From assembly GCF_902497785.1 (NCBI RefSeq), contig NZ_CABVHK010000003.1, positions 248,001 through 312,000 of the forward strand: a stretch of 64,000 nucleotides of DNA. The letters run 5' to 3'. The position numbers and the translations under genes are program-made. The first letter of the stretch is position 1, and the number at the start of each line of letters is the position of its first letter. Below, one piece after another: positions 1 through 8,666 of the stretch. This DNA comes from Pseudomonas fluorescens (GTDB lineage Bacteria; Pseudomonadota; Gammaproteobacteria; Pseudomonadales; Pseudomonadaceae). The notes beneath the pieces are model-generated. The model made no database searches, was not told where the DNA came from, and saw only the letters and a list, made by a program, of their open reading frames with translations.

Positions 1-303
1 CTGTTCGACAACGCCCTGCGCCATACCCCGCAAGGAGGAGAAATCGAACTCAGCCTGCGTCCGCAGGGACAATTTGTTGAAGTCACCGTCAGCGACACCG
101 GCCCCGGTATCGCGCCCGAACTGCGCGAAGGGCTATTCCTGCGCCCGTTCACCATTGGCGGTGCCCGGCGTGATGGCGGGCTCGGACTGCGAATCGTGCA
201 TCGGATCCTGCAACTGCACGGTCGCGACATCCAGCTGATCGACGTGCCCGGACGGGGCGCGACCTTTCGCTTCACCCTGCCGGTGGACCCATACACCGCG
301 TAG
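1..303 (+). CDS. Sensor histidine kinase, C-terminal ATPase domain (partial)
   Basis: Only the last 100 codons lie in the window; the frame is open from base 1 and stops with TAG. It encodes the end of a HATPase_c domain: an N-box (DNALRHT), a G1 box (DTGPGIAPE), and a G2 box (GGLGLRIV), ending about 25 residues later in RFTLPV. This is the ATP-binding lobe of a two-component sensor kinase that would autophosphorylate and pass phosphate to a response regulator, presumably encoded upstream outside the window. Which signal it reads cannot be told because the sensor part is missing. Confidence 0.9.
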   Translation: MFDNALRHTPQGGEIELSLRPQGQFVEVTVSDTGPGIAPELREGLFLRPFTIGGARRDGGLGLRIVHRILQLHGRDIQLIDVPGRGATFRFTLPVDPYTA

Positions 304-333
304 GAGCTGCCGAAGGCTGCGATCTTTTGATCT
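300..333 (+). repeat. REP element, family A (single half)
   Basis: One copy of the GTAGGAGCTGCCGAAGGCTG family starts at the last base of the final sense codon of the kinase gene and overlaps its stop codon. The inverted partner found at the other family A sites is absent. Confidence 0.8.
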
Positions 334-444
334 CTGTGTCGACAGCCCCGTGACAACGCCGCCCCGGTCCAATAGATTAGGCGGCCTAAAAAGGCCCAGT
401 GCTTTCTCGCCTCAACTCAAGTTAAAAGAAGTAGTGAAATTTCA

Positions 445-1149
445 ATGTCCGATTCCAATACCGCTGAATCCGTAGTCACCTTGTCGTCCAAAGCGGAATA
501 CGAAAACTCCATCAATCTTTCACAGCACCTGCCCCAGGCAAAAACCATCAGCGAGATGGTTCTGGACGCGTTCCAGTCCACTCGGGAAAGCGACCAGATT
601 CGCGAGCTGCGCGCCGCGATTCGCCAGGCTCATGACCGCTTCGATGACGATAAAGCCTATGAACTGATGGGCGAACTCAAGCAACTCAAGGACGCCGAAG
701 CCGCCGATATCGCGGCGCTTGAAGACCTGAGCAGCAAATTTTCCATCGGGCGGATTCTCTCCAGCTTCAAGGACGATCCGGCGTTTCAGGAGATCGTTTA
801 CGGTCTGGCGTTGAAAGTGCTGAACCAGACCCATCAAGCCATCAGCAACCCGAGCAGTGGCAAGAGCAAAACCGCGCGCGCCAAGAAAGATGTCGAGGTG
901 TTCACCATCAGCAAGGACGGCGTCAGTGTCACGCTGCCGCTGCGCACGCCGCGCTCGCGACTGAACGTTGACCGTGAAGCGCTGGAGTTCCTCGGCTTTA
1001 CCTTCGTCGGTGAAGGCGATGAAGCCGAGCTGGAAAGCGAAACGTTCCTGGACAGCGCCGGCACCGAACACGCGGTCAACCGCAAGAACATCATTGCCGC
1101 GCTTCAACAGCAAATCGCGTTCGATGGGTACAGCATCGCTGCGCAGTAA
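445..1149 (+). CDS. Conserved-looking hypothetical protein, 234 aa
   Basis: I do not recognise this protein. It starts at an ATG 141 bases after the upstream kinase and ends before a clear terminator, so it looks like a single-gene unit. Residues about 40-110 are rich in Glu, Arg, Asp and Lys with heptad-like spacing and probably form a helical or coiled-coil region. A charged linker near 140-150 follows (KSKTARAKK). The C-terminal 85 residues look like a small alpha/beta domain containing ISKDGVSVTLPLRTPRS. There is no signal peptide and no membrane segment, so it is probably cytoplasmic. The basic linker and coiled coil would fit a nucleoid- or complex-associated protein, but that is only a guess. 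Confidence 0.75.
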   Translation: MSDSNTAESVVTLSSKAEYENSINLSQHLPQAKTISEMVLDAFQSTRESDQIRELRAAIRQAHDRFDDDKAYELMGELKQLKDAEAADIAALEDLSSKFSIGRILSSFKDDPAFQEIVYGLALKVLNQTHQAISNPSSGKSKTARAKKDVEVFTISKDGVSVTLPLRTPRSRLNVDREALEFLGFTFVGEGDEAELESETFLDSAGTEHAVNRKNIIAALQQQIAFDGYSIAAQ

Positions 1150-1169
1150 CACCCATGATGCTGCTTATC

Positions 1170-1303
1170 TGTGGCGAGGGGATTTATCCCCGTTGGGCGG
1201 CGCAGCCGCGCCACCCGGGTCGCTCGTGTTTGTTAAGTAAACCGCATTCACCGGATTCACGACGGCTGCGCCGCCGAACGGGGATAAATCCCCTCGCCAC
1301 AGG
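1170..1303. repeat. REP pair, family C (inverted)
   Basis: Two inverted copies of the palindrome-containing unit TGTGGCGAGGGGATTTATCC face each other with a short spacer. The inner part, GGGGATTTATCCCC, is itself palindromic. The same family occurs at 51391-51524. It fills most of the 367-base gap between the 234-aa gene and the first MocR gene. Confidence 0.85.
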
Positions 1304-1335
1304 TAACGCATTTGCTCACCTGAAAACACAACATT

Positions 1336-1363
1336 AAGCCCCGCCGTAGAGCGGGGCTTTTTA
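1336..1363 (+). terminator. Rho-independent terminator
   Basis: The stem AAGCCCCGC / GCGGGGCTT with a 6-nt loop is followed by a T run. It ends transcription of the upstream 234-aa gene. The rest of the gap, about 1364-1516, should hold the promoter of the following MocR gene; I saw no convincing operator there. Confidence 0.85.
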
Positions 1364-1516
1364 TTGCCCGCGATTCCGGCAAAAGCACGATTACTCTCTG
1401 TGTATCGACGCCAGACAAACACTTCCCTTCACCCTTGAGCACCACGGGTCCGCCTGCGGGGAACGTCAACTCACTTTCCAGCCCAAGACTTCAGTGGTGC
1501 AATTGCTGAGGTCATC

Positions 1517-2941
1517 ATGCACCCGACTCCCTTGTACCGTCAGTTAGCCAACCACTACCTCGACGCGATCCGCAGCGGCACCTTGAAAACCGGTGAACGC
1601 TTTCCCTCCATTCGGCTGATGATGGAGAAACACGCGGTGAGCCTGTCGACCGCTGTGCAGGTGTGCCGGGAACTCGAAGAATGCGGCGTCCTCGAAGCGC
1701 GGCCGCGCTCCGGCAACTACATTCGCCAGCCCGACACCCTGCCCAAAGCGGTCGCTCACCCCCCGCCTCTCGACACCGGGATGTATGTCGGCATTCACGA
1801 ACAGATTTCATCAGTGCTCAGCGCCAGCCAGCGAGCGGCAATCAGGGTCAATTTCGCCAGCGCCTGCTGCCCTCCGGAACTCTATCCGTTGAAAGTCCTG
1901 CAAGATCACATGATCAAAGCGCTGCGTCAGGATCAAAGGTTGCTCGGTGTGCCAGGCCCGACCTGCGGCAGTCTGGTGTTGCGCAATATCCTCGCGCGAC
2001 GGGCACTGACAACGAAGGCCCACCTGAGCGCAGAAAAAATGGTGATCACCTGCGGCGCCACCGAAGCGCTCAACCTGGCGTTGCGTGCGGTCACTCAACC
2101 CGGTGACACCGTGGCGGTGGAGTCACCGACCTGTTTCGGCCTGCTGCAAATCCTTGCAAGCCTGAACCTGCACGTGCTGGAAGTCCCTGCGACGGCCCAC
2201 GCCGGCATCAATCTGCTGGCGCTCGAACAACTGTTGCAAGGGCCGCAACGGGTTCAAGCGCTGATCGTCATGCCCAACCTGCAAAACCCGCTCGGCAGCG
2301 TCATGCCTGACGCCAACAAGGCCCGACTCGTGCAACTGTGTGCCGAGCACGGCACAGTGCTGATCGAGGACGACACCTACGGCGACCTGGTGGATACCGA
2401 GCAGCCGTTATCGACGCTCAAACACTGGGACCGCAACGACAACGTGATCTATTGCGCCTCGCTGAACAAAACCCTGGCACCCGGCATTCGTCTGGGCTGG
2501 ATCAGCGCCGGGCGCTGGCACGATCGCGTGGCAATGCTCAAACATGCGCAGTCCCGAGGTTGTGAAGCGCTGTCGCAACTGGCGGTCATTGCATTCATGG
2601 GAACGCCCTCTTACGAGCGCTACTTACGTCGTTTGAGGAAAATCCTCACACGACAACGACAACAAATGAGTGCGGCGATTACTCGCCACTTCCCACCGGG
2701 CACCTGCGTGACCACCCCTCGTGGCGGAACGCTACTGTGGGTGGAGTTGCCTCGGCATTTTTCTTCCATGGCGTTATTTCATGAGGCGCTCAAGGTCGGC
2801 ATCCAGATTTCACCTGGGGATATCTTTTCCAATACCCGGCGCTTCGACCATTTTGTGCGCATTGGTTGCGGGGCGCCGTATTCGCCGAAGATCGAGGAGG
2901 CGATAGCAACCCTTGGCCTACTCCTCCATAACCAGGGTTAA
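1517..2941 (+). CDS. MocR/PdxR-type regulator: GntR wHTH plus aminotransferase-like domain
   Basis: The 474-aa protein has an N-terminal GntR winged helix-turn-helix (about residues 5-70, with SGTLKTGERFPSIR and the RPRSGNYI wing). A fold-type I aminotransferase domain follows. The PLP lysine is K318 in SLNKTL, and the cofactor pocket includes NLQNPLG near 255 and EDDTYGD near 285. Such proteins use PLP or a PLP-amino-acid adduct as ligand and regulate amino-acid, vitamin B6 or metabolite genes. It converges on the minus-strand hydrolase-to-GST operon with a REP pair between. It is a plausible regulator of that operon, but this is inferred from position only. Confidence 0.9.
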   Translation: MHPTPLYRQLANHYLDAIRSGTLKTGERFPSIRLMMEKHAVSLSTAVQVCRELEECGVLEARPRSGNYIRQPDTLPKAVAHPPPLDTGMYVGIHEQISSVLSASQRAAIRVNFASACCPPELYPLKVLQDHMIKALRQDQRLLGVPGPTCGSLVLRNILARRALTTKAHLSAEKMVITCGATEALNLALRAVTQPGDTVAVESPTCFGLLQILASLNLHVLEVPATAHAGINLLALEQLLQGPQRVQALIVMPNLQNPLGSVMPDANKARLVQLCAEHGTVLIEDDTYGDLVDTEQPLSTLKHWDRNDNVIYCASLNKTLAPGIRLGWISAGRWHDRVAMLKHAQSRGCEALSQLAVIAFMGTPSYERYLRRLRKILTRQRQQMSAAITRHFPPGTCVTTPRGGTLLWVELPRHFSSMALFHEALKVGIQISPGDIFSNTRRFDHFVRIGCGAPYSPKIEEAIATLGLLLHNQG

Positions 2942-2952
2942 CCACATTCCCC

Positions 2953-3035
2953 GTAGGAGCTGCCGAAGGCTGCGATCTTTTGATCTTGATTTCCATGTTA
3001 AAGGTCAAAAGATCGCAGCCTTCGGCAGCTCCTAC
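2953..3035. repeat. REP pair, family A (inverted)
   Basis: Two inverted GTAGGAGCTGCCGAAGGCTG units separated by a short spacer lie between two convergent genes, where the hairpin may also act as a bidirectional transcript end. Confidence 0.9.
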
Positions 3036-3047
3036 GGGGGGCCGTCA

Positions 3048-3848
3048 TCAAGCCGGGGGTTGGTGCAGGCAGATGATGTGTGGATCGTCATTCCAGTGCG
3101 GGAAGCGTTCGGCGATCAGTGGATCGTGGCCAGGGATTACGTGGTCTTCGCTGTCGGCCAAACGGTCGATTTCGATGAACGCCTCAAGCGTCTGCGCCAG
3201 ATCATCCAGAATCGGAAACGGACTGCGCTCGCGAATGTTCGCCCACAAATGCGCCGCATCCGACGCGAGGACAATCCACCCGCGCCCGGTATTCACGCGC
3301 ACCACCTGGCTTCCAGGCGTGTGCCCGCCCACCGGGTGCAAGGTCACACCGGGAATCACCTCGACAGAGCCGTTGTGCAAACGCATCCGGCCATCGAACA
3401 GCGGTGGCAGCGCCGACATCACATCCTCGACCTCGTAGGTTTTATTCACCGTACGATGGGCCATTTTCGGCCCGGTGCAGAAGCGCAGCTCCGCTTCCTG
3501 CAAATGCACCGTGGCTTTTGGAAACAAGCCCAGATTACCGGCGTGATCCCAGTGCAAATGGGTCAGGATCAGGTTCTCGACATGCGCCGGATCGATGTCC
3601 AATTGACGTAGGGATTCTTCCGGCAGGCGATACATCTGACGGTTGCGCCGATGGGCCGTGGCCGGTTGAAAACAAGTGTCGACCACAATAACCTGCTGTT
3701 CATTGCGAATGACCCAGAAGTAGTAGTCCAGAGGCATCGGTGCGTTCGGATCACCGCAGCACGCGTCGTACAGAAAGTTCTCCCGGGCAGTGCGCTGGGC
3801 ATTGGCGCCGACACGGATGGCGAACACTTCGTACACGGGAATCGACAT
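3048..3848 (-). CDS. Metallo-beta-lactamase-fold hydrolase (AHL lactonase-like), 266 aa
   Basis: The zinc-binding signature THLHWDH is at residues 96-102 (H97, H99, D101, H102), followed by HTPGS, SDAAH and PGHD, so the dinuclear metal site looks complete. The overall pattern resembles the N-acyl-homoserine lactonase/AttM branch of the superfamily, which opens lactones, but other ester or thioester substrates are equally possible. The start chosen (base 3848, MSIPVYEV) has a strong GGGAGGTG ribosome binding site. A longer frame upstream lies inside the preceding gene. It is the last gene of a six-gene operon, 13 bases after the AurF-like gene. In that setting it may release or trim a pathway intermediate or serve self-protection. 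Confidence 0.88.
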   Translation of the reverse strand: MSIPVYEVFAIRVGANAQRTARENFLYDACCGDPNAPMPLDYYFWVIRNEQQVIVVDTCFQPATAHRRNRQMYRLPEESLRQLDIDPAHVENLILTHLHWDHAGNLGLFPKATVHLQEAELRFCTGPKMAHRTVNKTYEVEDVMSALPPLFDGRMRLHNGSVEVIPGVTLHPVGGHTPGSQVVRVNTGRGWIVLASDAAHLWANIRERSPFPILDDLAQTLEAFIEIDRLADSEDHVIPGHDPLIAERFPHWNDDPHIICLHQPPA

Positions 3849-3861
3849 ATTCACCTCCCGA

Positions 3862-4821
3862 TCAGGCCACTGCTGCGGCGTTAAGGGTTGGACGGAAGTC
3901 GAAATCGATCTGGTCGCTAATCCCCAGATCCTGCGCCAACCGGTGCAGGCCACTGTAGTCACGCATGATCGTCGCGTTCTTGTTGCTCTCGCGGGTGTCG
4001 GCAATGATCAACGCGGCGTCTTCGACCCCAAGCTGCGTCAGAATCGCCTCCCACATCGAGTAGTCCTGGGCGACAAAAGCACTCAGCGCCACCGACAATG
4101 TCTGTGCGAAAAATGCCCGCTGAGGCGGTTGCATGTTGGCGTACATGACCTTCGCCACTTCAGCGAGAATCTTGCTGTGGGCGTATTCGTCGCGGTTATG
4201 CAGTTCGGCCACACGGCGGTTTTGCGGCTGAATGCTCTGGTCGTCTGCGAGCAGATCCAGATAGGCGTTGACGCTGATCTCGGCCACCACCGCAAAGGTG
4301 ATCGCCGCAAGATCGCGTTGCCACTGCTCGGGCAGTTCTTCGCGCAACGCCACAAGACGCAGATAGGTCACCGACGGCGGCAAATCCAGGTCCTGATCCA
4401 GCGCCCGCTCTTCCTTGGTTCGCTCGATGGCACGCAGGTGCATGAGCGTGTGGTAGTGCTCGTCGATCAGCGTCTGCTGCATCGCTTCGCGAAAATGCCA
4501 GTCGTTTTTGCCCAGGTACTGGTTGGCGATGACGCTCAGCGCAGGGTTCACCACGTGCTCTTCAGCCGTGACCGTACGCAGGTTGTAGCCGATCCAGCCC
4601 CAGGTCAGCACGCTGCTTTTGAGCTCATCGCTCAGCGCCTGGAATGTCGGGTGATGAAAAAACGGCACCATGCACTCCGGATAATCCGGGCGTGTCGGAT
4701 CGAACTCTTCGCTGACCGCAGCCTTGTCCGGCGCGCACACCGTGGCTCTTTTGGTCCAGGCCTGATTGAGCCGTACGACCAGTTGATGATCGACCCTGGC
4801 GATCTCGATTGCTGTTTGCAT
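3862..4821 (-). CDS. AurF-like diiron N-oxygenase, 319 aa
   Basis: The protein belongs to the AurF (p-aminobenzoate N-oxygenase) family of diiron enzymes that oxidise amines to hydroxylamines, nitroso or nitro compounds. The expected ligands are all present: E87 or E88 in AEEHV, E121 and H124 in DEHYH, E181 in AEISVN, and H208, E212 and H215 in ELHNRDEYAH. Their spacing matches that recalled for AurF. No signal peptide or membrane segment is seen. It lies between the TauD-like oxygenase and the metallo-hydrolase in a tight operon. The likely job is N-oxygenation of an amine produced by the aminomutase or aminotransferase; the substrate is unknown. Confidence 0.88.
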   Translation of the reverse strand: MQTAIEIARVDHQLVVRLNQAWTKRATVCAPDKAAVSEEFDPTRPDYPECMVPFFHHPTFQALSDELKSSVLTWGWIGYNLRTVTAEEHVVNPALSVIANQYLGKNDWHFREAMQQTLIDEHYHTLMHLRAIERTKEERALDQDLDLPPSVTYLRLVALREELPEQWQRDLAAITFAVVAEISVNAYLDLLADDQSIQPQNRRVAELHNRDEYAHSKILAEVAKVMYANMQPPQRAFFAQTLSVALSAFVAQDYSMWEAILTQLGVEDAALIIADTRESNKNATIMRDYSGLHRLAQDLGISDQIDFDFRPTLNAAAVA

Positions 4822-4886
4822 GACGCGTACCTGTAGGACGCGTACCCGCCGAGGGGTACGCCGATTAAATGGTGGTGACGGATGAT

Positions 4887-5645
4887 TCAGGCCAGCCAGT
4901 AGCGGGTCAGGTTGCGCGCGGGGTCAGTGTATCGACTGCGGGCGTGGATCATTCGCCAGTTGTCCCAGATCAGCATGCACCCGTCGGGAATCAGCACGGG
5001 CGTGTTGTGCTGCACGAAATAGTCCTCACCGAGTACCGCGAACCTGGCAAGGGGCGATGAGTTGTTCGCCACTTTCGAGTGTTCCAGATCCTCCTTGGAA
5101 GGATTCACATCGCCGTAGTGAAACTGGTTATAGCTGAAGCGGAAAATATCCCCGCCCTCTGTAGGCGTGAGGATGTACTCCTTGACCCGCCGCTGCCCCG
5201 CTTCACCGGGTTTGGCGGTCGCCACGAATTCCACGGGAGTGTCGTCGATCCATTCGCGCAACTCGGGCTCGGTGCGCTCTAGAAATGCCAGAAACTCAAC
5301 CCCGTCGACCAAGCCGGTATGGCCACCGCCACACGTTGCCTGGTGATGGCAATGCAGCGCCAGATAGCGCGGCGGTGGCCCATAGACCGGCGCTTCAGTG
5401 TGCGGGCCAATGCCGTTCATGCTCTGGGAGTACGGCAAATCTTCGTACCCCGGTTTGCGGGTGATGGCAAAAGCGGTCTGCCCATTGAATTGCGGAATGA
5501 TCTGACCGAACTCCTGCAACGTGCCGACGACATCGTAGGCAAATTCAGCGGGCGTCAGCACCGTCCAGCCCCGTGACGACAATTCGTCATGGCGATGGCC
5601 CAGTGAAACGTACGGTGTGGACGCAACAATCCCTTGATCTGACAT
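4887..5645 (-). CDS. TauD/TfdA-family Fe(II)/2-oxoglutarate dioxygenase, 252 aa
   Basis: The iron-binding triad is recognisable as H82-T83-E84 in GPHTEAPVY plus a distal His near residue 234 in MIHARSRY. An Arg near the C-terminus (RYWLA) probably binds 2-oxoglutarate. A Glu in place of the more common Asp in HxD is known in this family. Such enzymes hydroxylate, desaturate or cyclise small substrates, often amino acids in biosynthetic clusters. A CAGGAA ribosome site precedes the ATG at the usual distance. It is separated from the aminotransferase gene by 21 bases and from the AurF-like gene by 65 bases, so all three are probably co-transcribed. The substrate cannot be inferred. Confidence 0.88.
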   Translation of the reverse strand: MSDQGIVASTPYVSLGHRHDELSSRGWTVLTPAEFAYDVVGTLQEFGQIIPQFNGQTAFAITRKPGYEDLPYSQSMNGIGPHTEAPVYGPPPRYLALHCHHQATCGGGHTGLVDGVEFLAFLERTEPELREWIDDTPVEFVATAKPGEAGQRRVKEYILTPTEGGDIFRFSYNQFHYGDVNPSKEDLEHSKVANNSSPLARFAVLGEDYFVQHNTPVLIPDGCMLIWDNWRMIHARSRYTDPARNLTRYWLA

Positions 5646-5666
5646 GGTGGTGTTCCTGGCGGTTGA

Positions 5667-6539
5667 TCAGGCGTTAACGGTTGAGGTGTAAGCGGCAATG
5701 AAGTCGCGGCAGGCGCTGCCCGGTCGATAGCGGTGCTCGTCGATGCTCTGCACGGGGGTGATTTCAGCGGCCGTGCCCGTCAGAAAACACTCATCGAAAT
5801 CGCCAAGCTCCGTAGGAAGCAGGGTGCGTTGGAGCACTTGGTAATCCAGCGCCGCGGCCAGTTCGATGACGGTCTGGCGGGTGATGCCATTGAGAAAGCA
5901 ATCGGGCAGTGGCGTGTGCAGCGTGCGGTCTTTGATGAAGAACACGTTGGCGCTGGTGGATTCGGCGACGTGCCCACGCCAGTCGAGCATCAGCGCATCG
6001 TGATAACCGTTGTTTTCGGCGTCGTGCTTGCTCAGTGTGGCGATCTGATAGTGACCCGACGCCTTGGCTTCAAACGGGCTGCTGCTCGGCGGTGGACGTC
6101 GCCACTGCGCAGTCTTCAAACGGATGCCGGCCATGTGTCCCGCCGGGTCGAAATAACTGGGCCATTGCCAACAGGCAATCGCCACGTGCACGCGGTTGAA
6201 GCGCGCCGAGGTAGAAATCATTTCGCTGCCGCGCCACGCCACCGGCCGCAGATAACCGTCGACCACTTTGTTGCGTTGCAGCAGTTCATGGCTGGCCGCC
6301 TCCAGTTCGGCCAGTGCGTAAGGAATCGCGAAATCCATCAATTGCGCCGAGCGGTACAGGCGCTCGCTGTGTTCGCGCAGTTTGAAAATCTTGCCGTTAT
6401 AGACGCGTTCCCCTTCATACACCGTGCTCGCGTAATGCAGGCCGTGGCTCAGCACGTGAATGCGCGCCTGGGACCACTCGACGAACTCACCGTCGAGCCA
6501 GATAACTCCCTCTCGCTGATCAAACGGGATCACACTCAT
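5667..6539 (-). CDS. Class IV PLP aminotransferase (branched-chain IlvE-like), 290 aa
   Basis: This fold-type IV aminotransferase has SHGLHYAS and VYEGERVY near the N-terminus, the PLP lysine in FEAKASGHYQ (about residue 159), and LNGITRQTVIELA near residue 220. Family members include branched-chain aminotransferase and D-amino-acid transaminase; the nearest look is IlvE. I chose the ATG at 6539 because the GGAG at 6548-6551 is 8 bases away. The ATG at 6545 would leave only 2 bases. A housekeeping ilvE normally exists elsewhere in pseudomonads, so this copy is likely pathway-specific. In the operon it follows the KamA-like gene by about 20 bases and could make or remove the amino group on a pathway intermediate. 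Confidence 0.88.
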   Translation of the reverse strand: MSVIPFDQREGVIWLDGEFVEWSQARIHVLSHGLHYASTVYEGERVYNGKIFKLREHSERLYRSAQLMDFAIPYALAELEAASHELLQRNKVVDGYLRPVAWRGSEMISTSARFNRVHVAIACWQWPSYFDPAGHMAGIRLKTAQWRRPPPSSSPFEAKASGHYQIATLSKHDAENNGYHDALMLDWRGHVAESTSANVFFIKDRTLHTPLPDCFLNGITRQTVIELAAALDYQVLQRTLLPTELGDFDECFLTGTAAEITPVQSIDEHRYRPGSACRDFIAAYTSTVNA

Positions 6540-6563
6540 ATCCATATCTCCAGATGAATCGTC

Positions 6564-7904
6564 CTACGCCGTTTCGAGCAGGACCGGTATCAATTCGGGC
6601 ACTGCAACAGGCTCCGGCTGAAAGAAAAACGCACGTTCCCCGAAGGCCGGACGCAACTCGTCGAACCAGGTTGCCTGCGGATCGAAACGCGCATAGAAGG
6701 TGCGCAGCACCCATTGCGGGTCGCGTGCTTGAAGAAATTGCAGCACGAAGACTTTTTCCCCGGCGACCGTCTCGATGCCATTGATCAGCACCTTGCCGTA
6801 GAAGGTGCTCATGGACGGCCCGCGCACGGTGCGCGCCAGCCCGGAGACCGTTCGATACGCCGCCTGAAAAATCTCGAACGCTCGCGCCAACGGCATCGCG
6901 AAGTAATGCGAAGGCCCGGTATCGCGCTCGACAAACATGTAATAAGGCACCGCGCCGAGCCGCACACCTTCGGTCCAGAGTTCGGCCCAATCAGCGGGGT
7001 TTTCGTTGATGTGCCGAATCACCGGCGCCTGCAGGCGCAAGGTTGCACCGGTGGAGCGAATGCGTTCGACGGCCTGACGGGCGATGTCCTGTCGGATCTC
7101 TACCGGATGGTTGTAGTGCCCCATGACCGACAGGTTTTTCCCCGCCGCGACGACTCGCTTAAACAGCTCCAGCAGCTCGGGCGCATCCTTGTCGCTGACA
7201 AACCGCTGCGGCCAATACGCCACCGATTTGGTGCCGATACGAATGCTCTTGAGGTGTGGCAGTTGCAGCAGCGGCTCGATGTAACCGGCCAGCGAACGGG
7301 TGTTCATGATCATCGGATCGCCACCGGTGATCAGCACGTCCGTGACTTCGGTGTGCACCCGCAAGTAATTGACCAACTCCTGGGATTCACGCGCATTGAA
7401 CTTGAGTTCTTCCTCGCCGATGAACTGCGCCCAGCGGAAACAGAAGGTGCAGTAGGCATGACACGTCTGACCGGCACCGGGGAAAAACAGCACGGTTTCG
7501 CGGTACTTGTGCTGAATGCCCGGCAGGACTTTTCCGTCAAGCATCGCGCCGTTGTGTGTCAGCTGCCCGGCCGGATGCGGGTTCATGCGCAGCCAGATCG
7601 CCTCGATCCGACGCTTGATCGCCACCGTGTCATCTCGTTCGATCAATAGCTTGAGCGACGCGTACTCGTCCGGCAGCAGCATGTCCTTGTGGGGAAAGGT
7701 CATGCGGAAAATCGGGTCGTCCGGGATGTTGTTCCAGTCGATCAGTGTGCCCAGCACATATTCATTGGTGCGAAACGGCATGACCCGGGCCACGACATTC
7801 ATGGCTTCTTGCAGCGCTGGCGTCAGTTTCTGCCAGTACGGCGTGTCGCGAATGGTCCGTGAGTTGTAGGGTTTGTATCTTTCCTGCTCCGACAGTCCCT
7901 GCAT
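6564..7904 (-). CDS. KamA-family radical SAM aminomutase, 446 aa
   Basis: The radical SAM cluster motif is C148-x3-C152-x2-C155 (TCHAYCTFCFRW), followed by the SAM-binding ITGGDP near 192-197. The PLP lysine expected in lysine 2,3-aminomutase is conserved as K371 in FYGKV. Enzymes of this family move an alpha-amino group to the beta carbon using PLP and a 5'-deoxyadenosyl radical. The motif that precedes the PLP lysine in true lysine 2,3-aminomutases (DAPGGGGK, whose Asp holds the substrate side-chain amine) is replaced by GPSMSTFYGK. The substrate may therefore not be lysine. The length is close to the family norm. A CAGGAG site lies 7 bases before the ATG. Confidence 0.9.
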   Translation of the reverse strand: MQGLSEQERYKPYNSRTIRDTPYWQKLTPALQEAMNVVARVMPFRTNEYVLGTLIDWNNIPDDPIFRMTFPHKDMLLPDEYASLKLLIERDDTVAIKRRIEAIWLRMNPHPAGQLTHNGAMLDGKVLPGIQHKYRETVLFFPGAGQTCHAYCTFCFRWAQFIGEEELKFNARESQELVNYLRVHTEVTDVLITGGDPMIMNTRSLAGYIEPLLQLPHLKSIRIGTKSVAYWPQRFVSDKDAPELLELFKRVVAAGKNLSVMGHYNHPVEIRQDIARQAVERIRSTGATLRLQAPVIRHINENPADWAELWTEGVRLGAVPYYMFVERDTGPSHYFAMPLARAFEIFQAAYRTVSGLARTVRGPSMSTFYGKVLINGIETVAGEKVFVLQFLQARDPQWVLRTFYARFDPQATWFDELRPAFGERAFFFQPEPVAVPELIPVLLETA

Positions 7905-7937
7905 GGCAACGCTCCTGATGATTGCCTGGCGGTGGCC

Positions 7938-8594
7938 TTACACGTTCAAAGGCGCGAGGGCCGGCGCTACGCGCTCGATGTCCATCCATGCCCGAACGCT
8001 GTCGCGGTCCCACTGCCGACGGACATACGCCGCCAGGCGCGCAGGCACCTGATCACCATTGGCCAGCAACCGGTTGAGCATGATTGCCAGGTCGGTGTCG
8101 GCGATGCTCCAGTCACCGAACAGGTGATCGGCACCCTCCTCCAGTACCCGCTCGGCCACGAAGAACAGTCGCTCGACAGCAGCCAGCGCCTCGTCGGTCA
8201 GTGGATTGTCTTTCTTGCCGAAGTAGATGAGGTCCGCCGGGCGCTCTTTGCGGATCACCAGCAAGTCGCTGCGCAGCCAGGCCTGGAGTTGACGGGCGCG
8301 AGCGCGTTGTTTGATGTCCCGGGGGAACAGCGGGTGATGCCCCGGCGCAAGCTCTTCCAGGTACTCGGCAATGGCCGAGGATTCCGAGAGCGCGAAATCT
8401 TGATGAACCAGTGTGGGAATCTTGCAAGTCAACGAACGATCACGATAACTCGCCTGATAGTTCTGACGCGTCTTCAAATCCAGCGTGACCAGTTCAAACG
8501 AAAGTTGCTTTTCCTTCAACGCCACAAATGCCGACATTGCAAAAGCACTGACATAATCTGCGCCGACATAAAGTTTCAGCTTCGTACTTTCCAT
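7938..8594 (-). CDS. yfcF: Glutathione S-transferase, YfcF-like, 218 aa
   Basis: The sequence matches the E. coli YfcF pattern over its length: MSAFVALKEKQLSFE near the N-terminus, ALSESSAIAEYLE in the thioredoxin-like domain, RARARQLQAWLRSDL at the start of the helical domain, and GDWSIADTDLAIMLNRL near the C-terminus. YfcF-type proteins are GSTs with peroxidase-like activity. The start at 8594 is supported by GGGAG six bases upstream; the longer frame runs into the promoter region. It is the first gene of the minus-strand operon that continues with the aminomutase. Its role there could be glutathione conjugation or protection against reactive intermediates. Confidence 0.88.
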   Translation of the reverse strand: MESTKLKLYVGADYVSAFAMSAFVALKEKQLSFELVTLDLKTRQNYQASYRDRSLTCKIPTLVHQDFALSESSAIAEYLEELAPGHHPLFPRDIKQRARARQLQAWLRSDLLVIRKERPADLIYFGKKDNPLTDEALAAVERLFFVAERVLEEGADHLFGDWSIADTDLAIMLNRLLANGDQVPARLAAYVRRQWDRDSVRAWMDIERVAPALAPLNV

Positions 8595-8666
8595 AGAACG
8601 CTCCCTTGCATTAACGACATTAATCCGTTGCATTGGGGTCGATCGTAGTAAGTTGATTCCGCGCTG

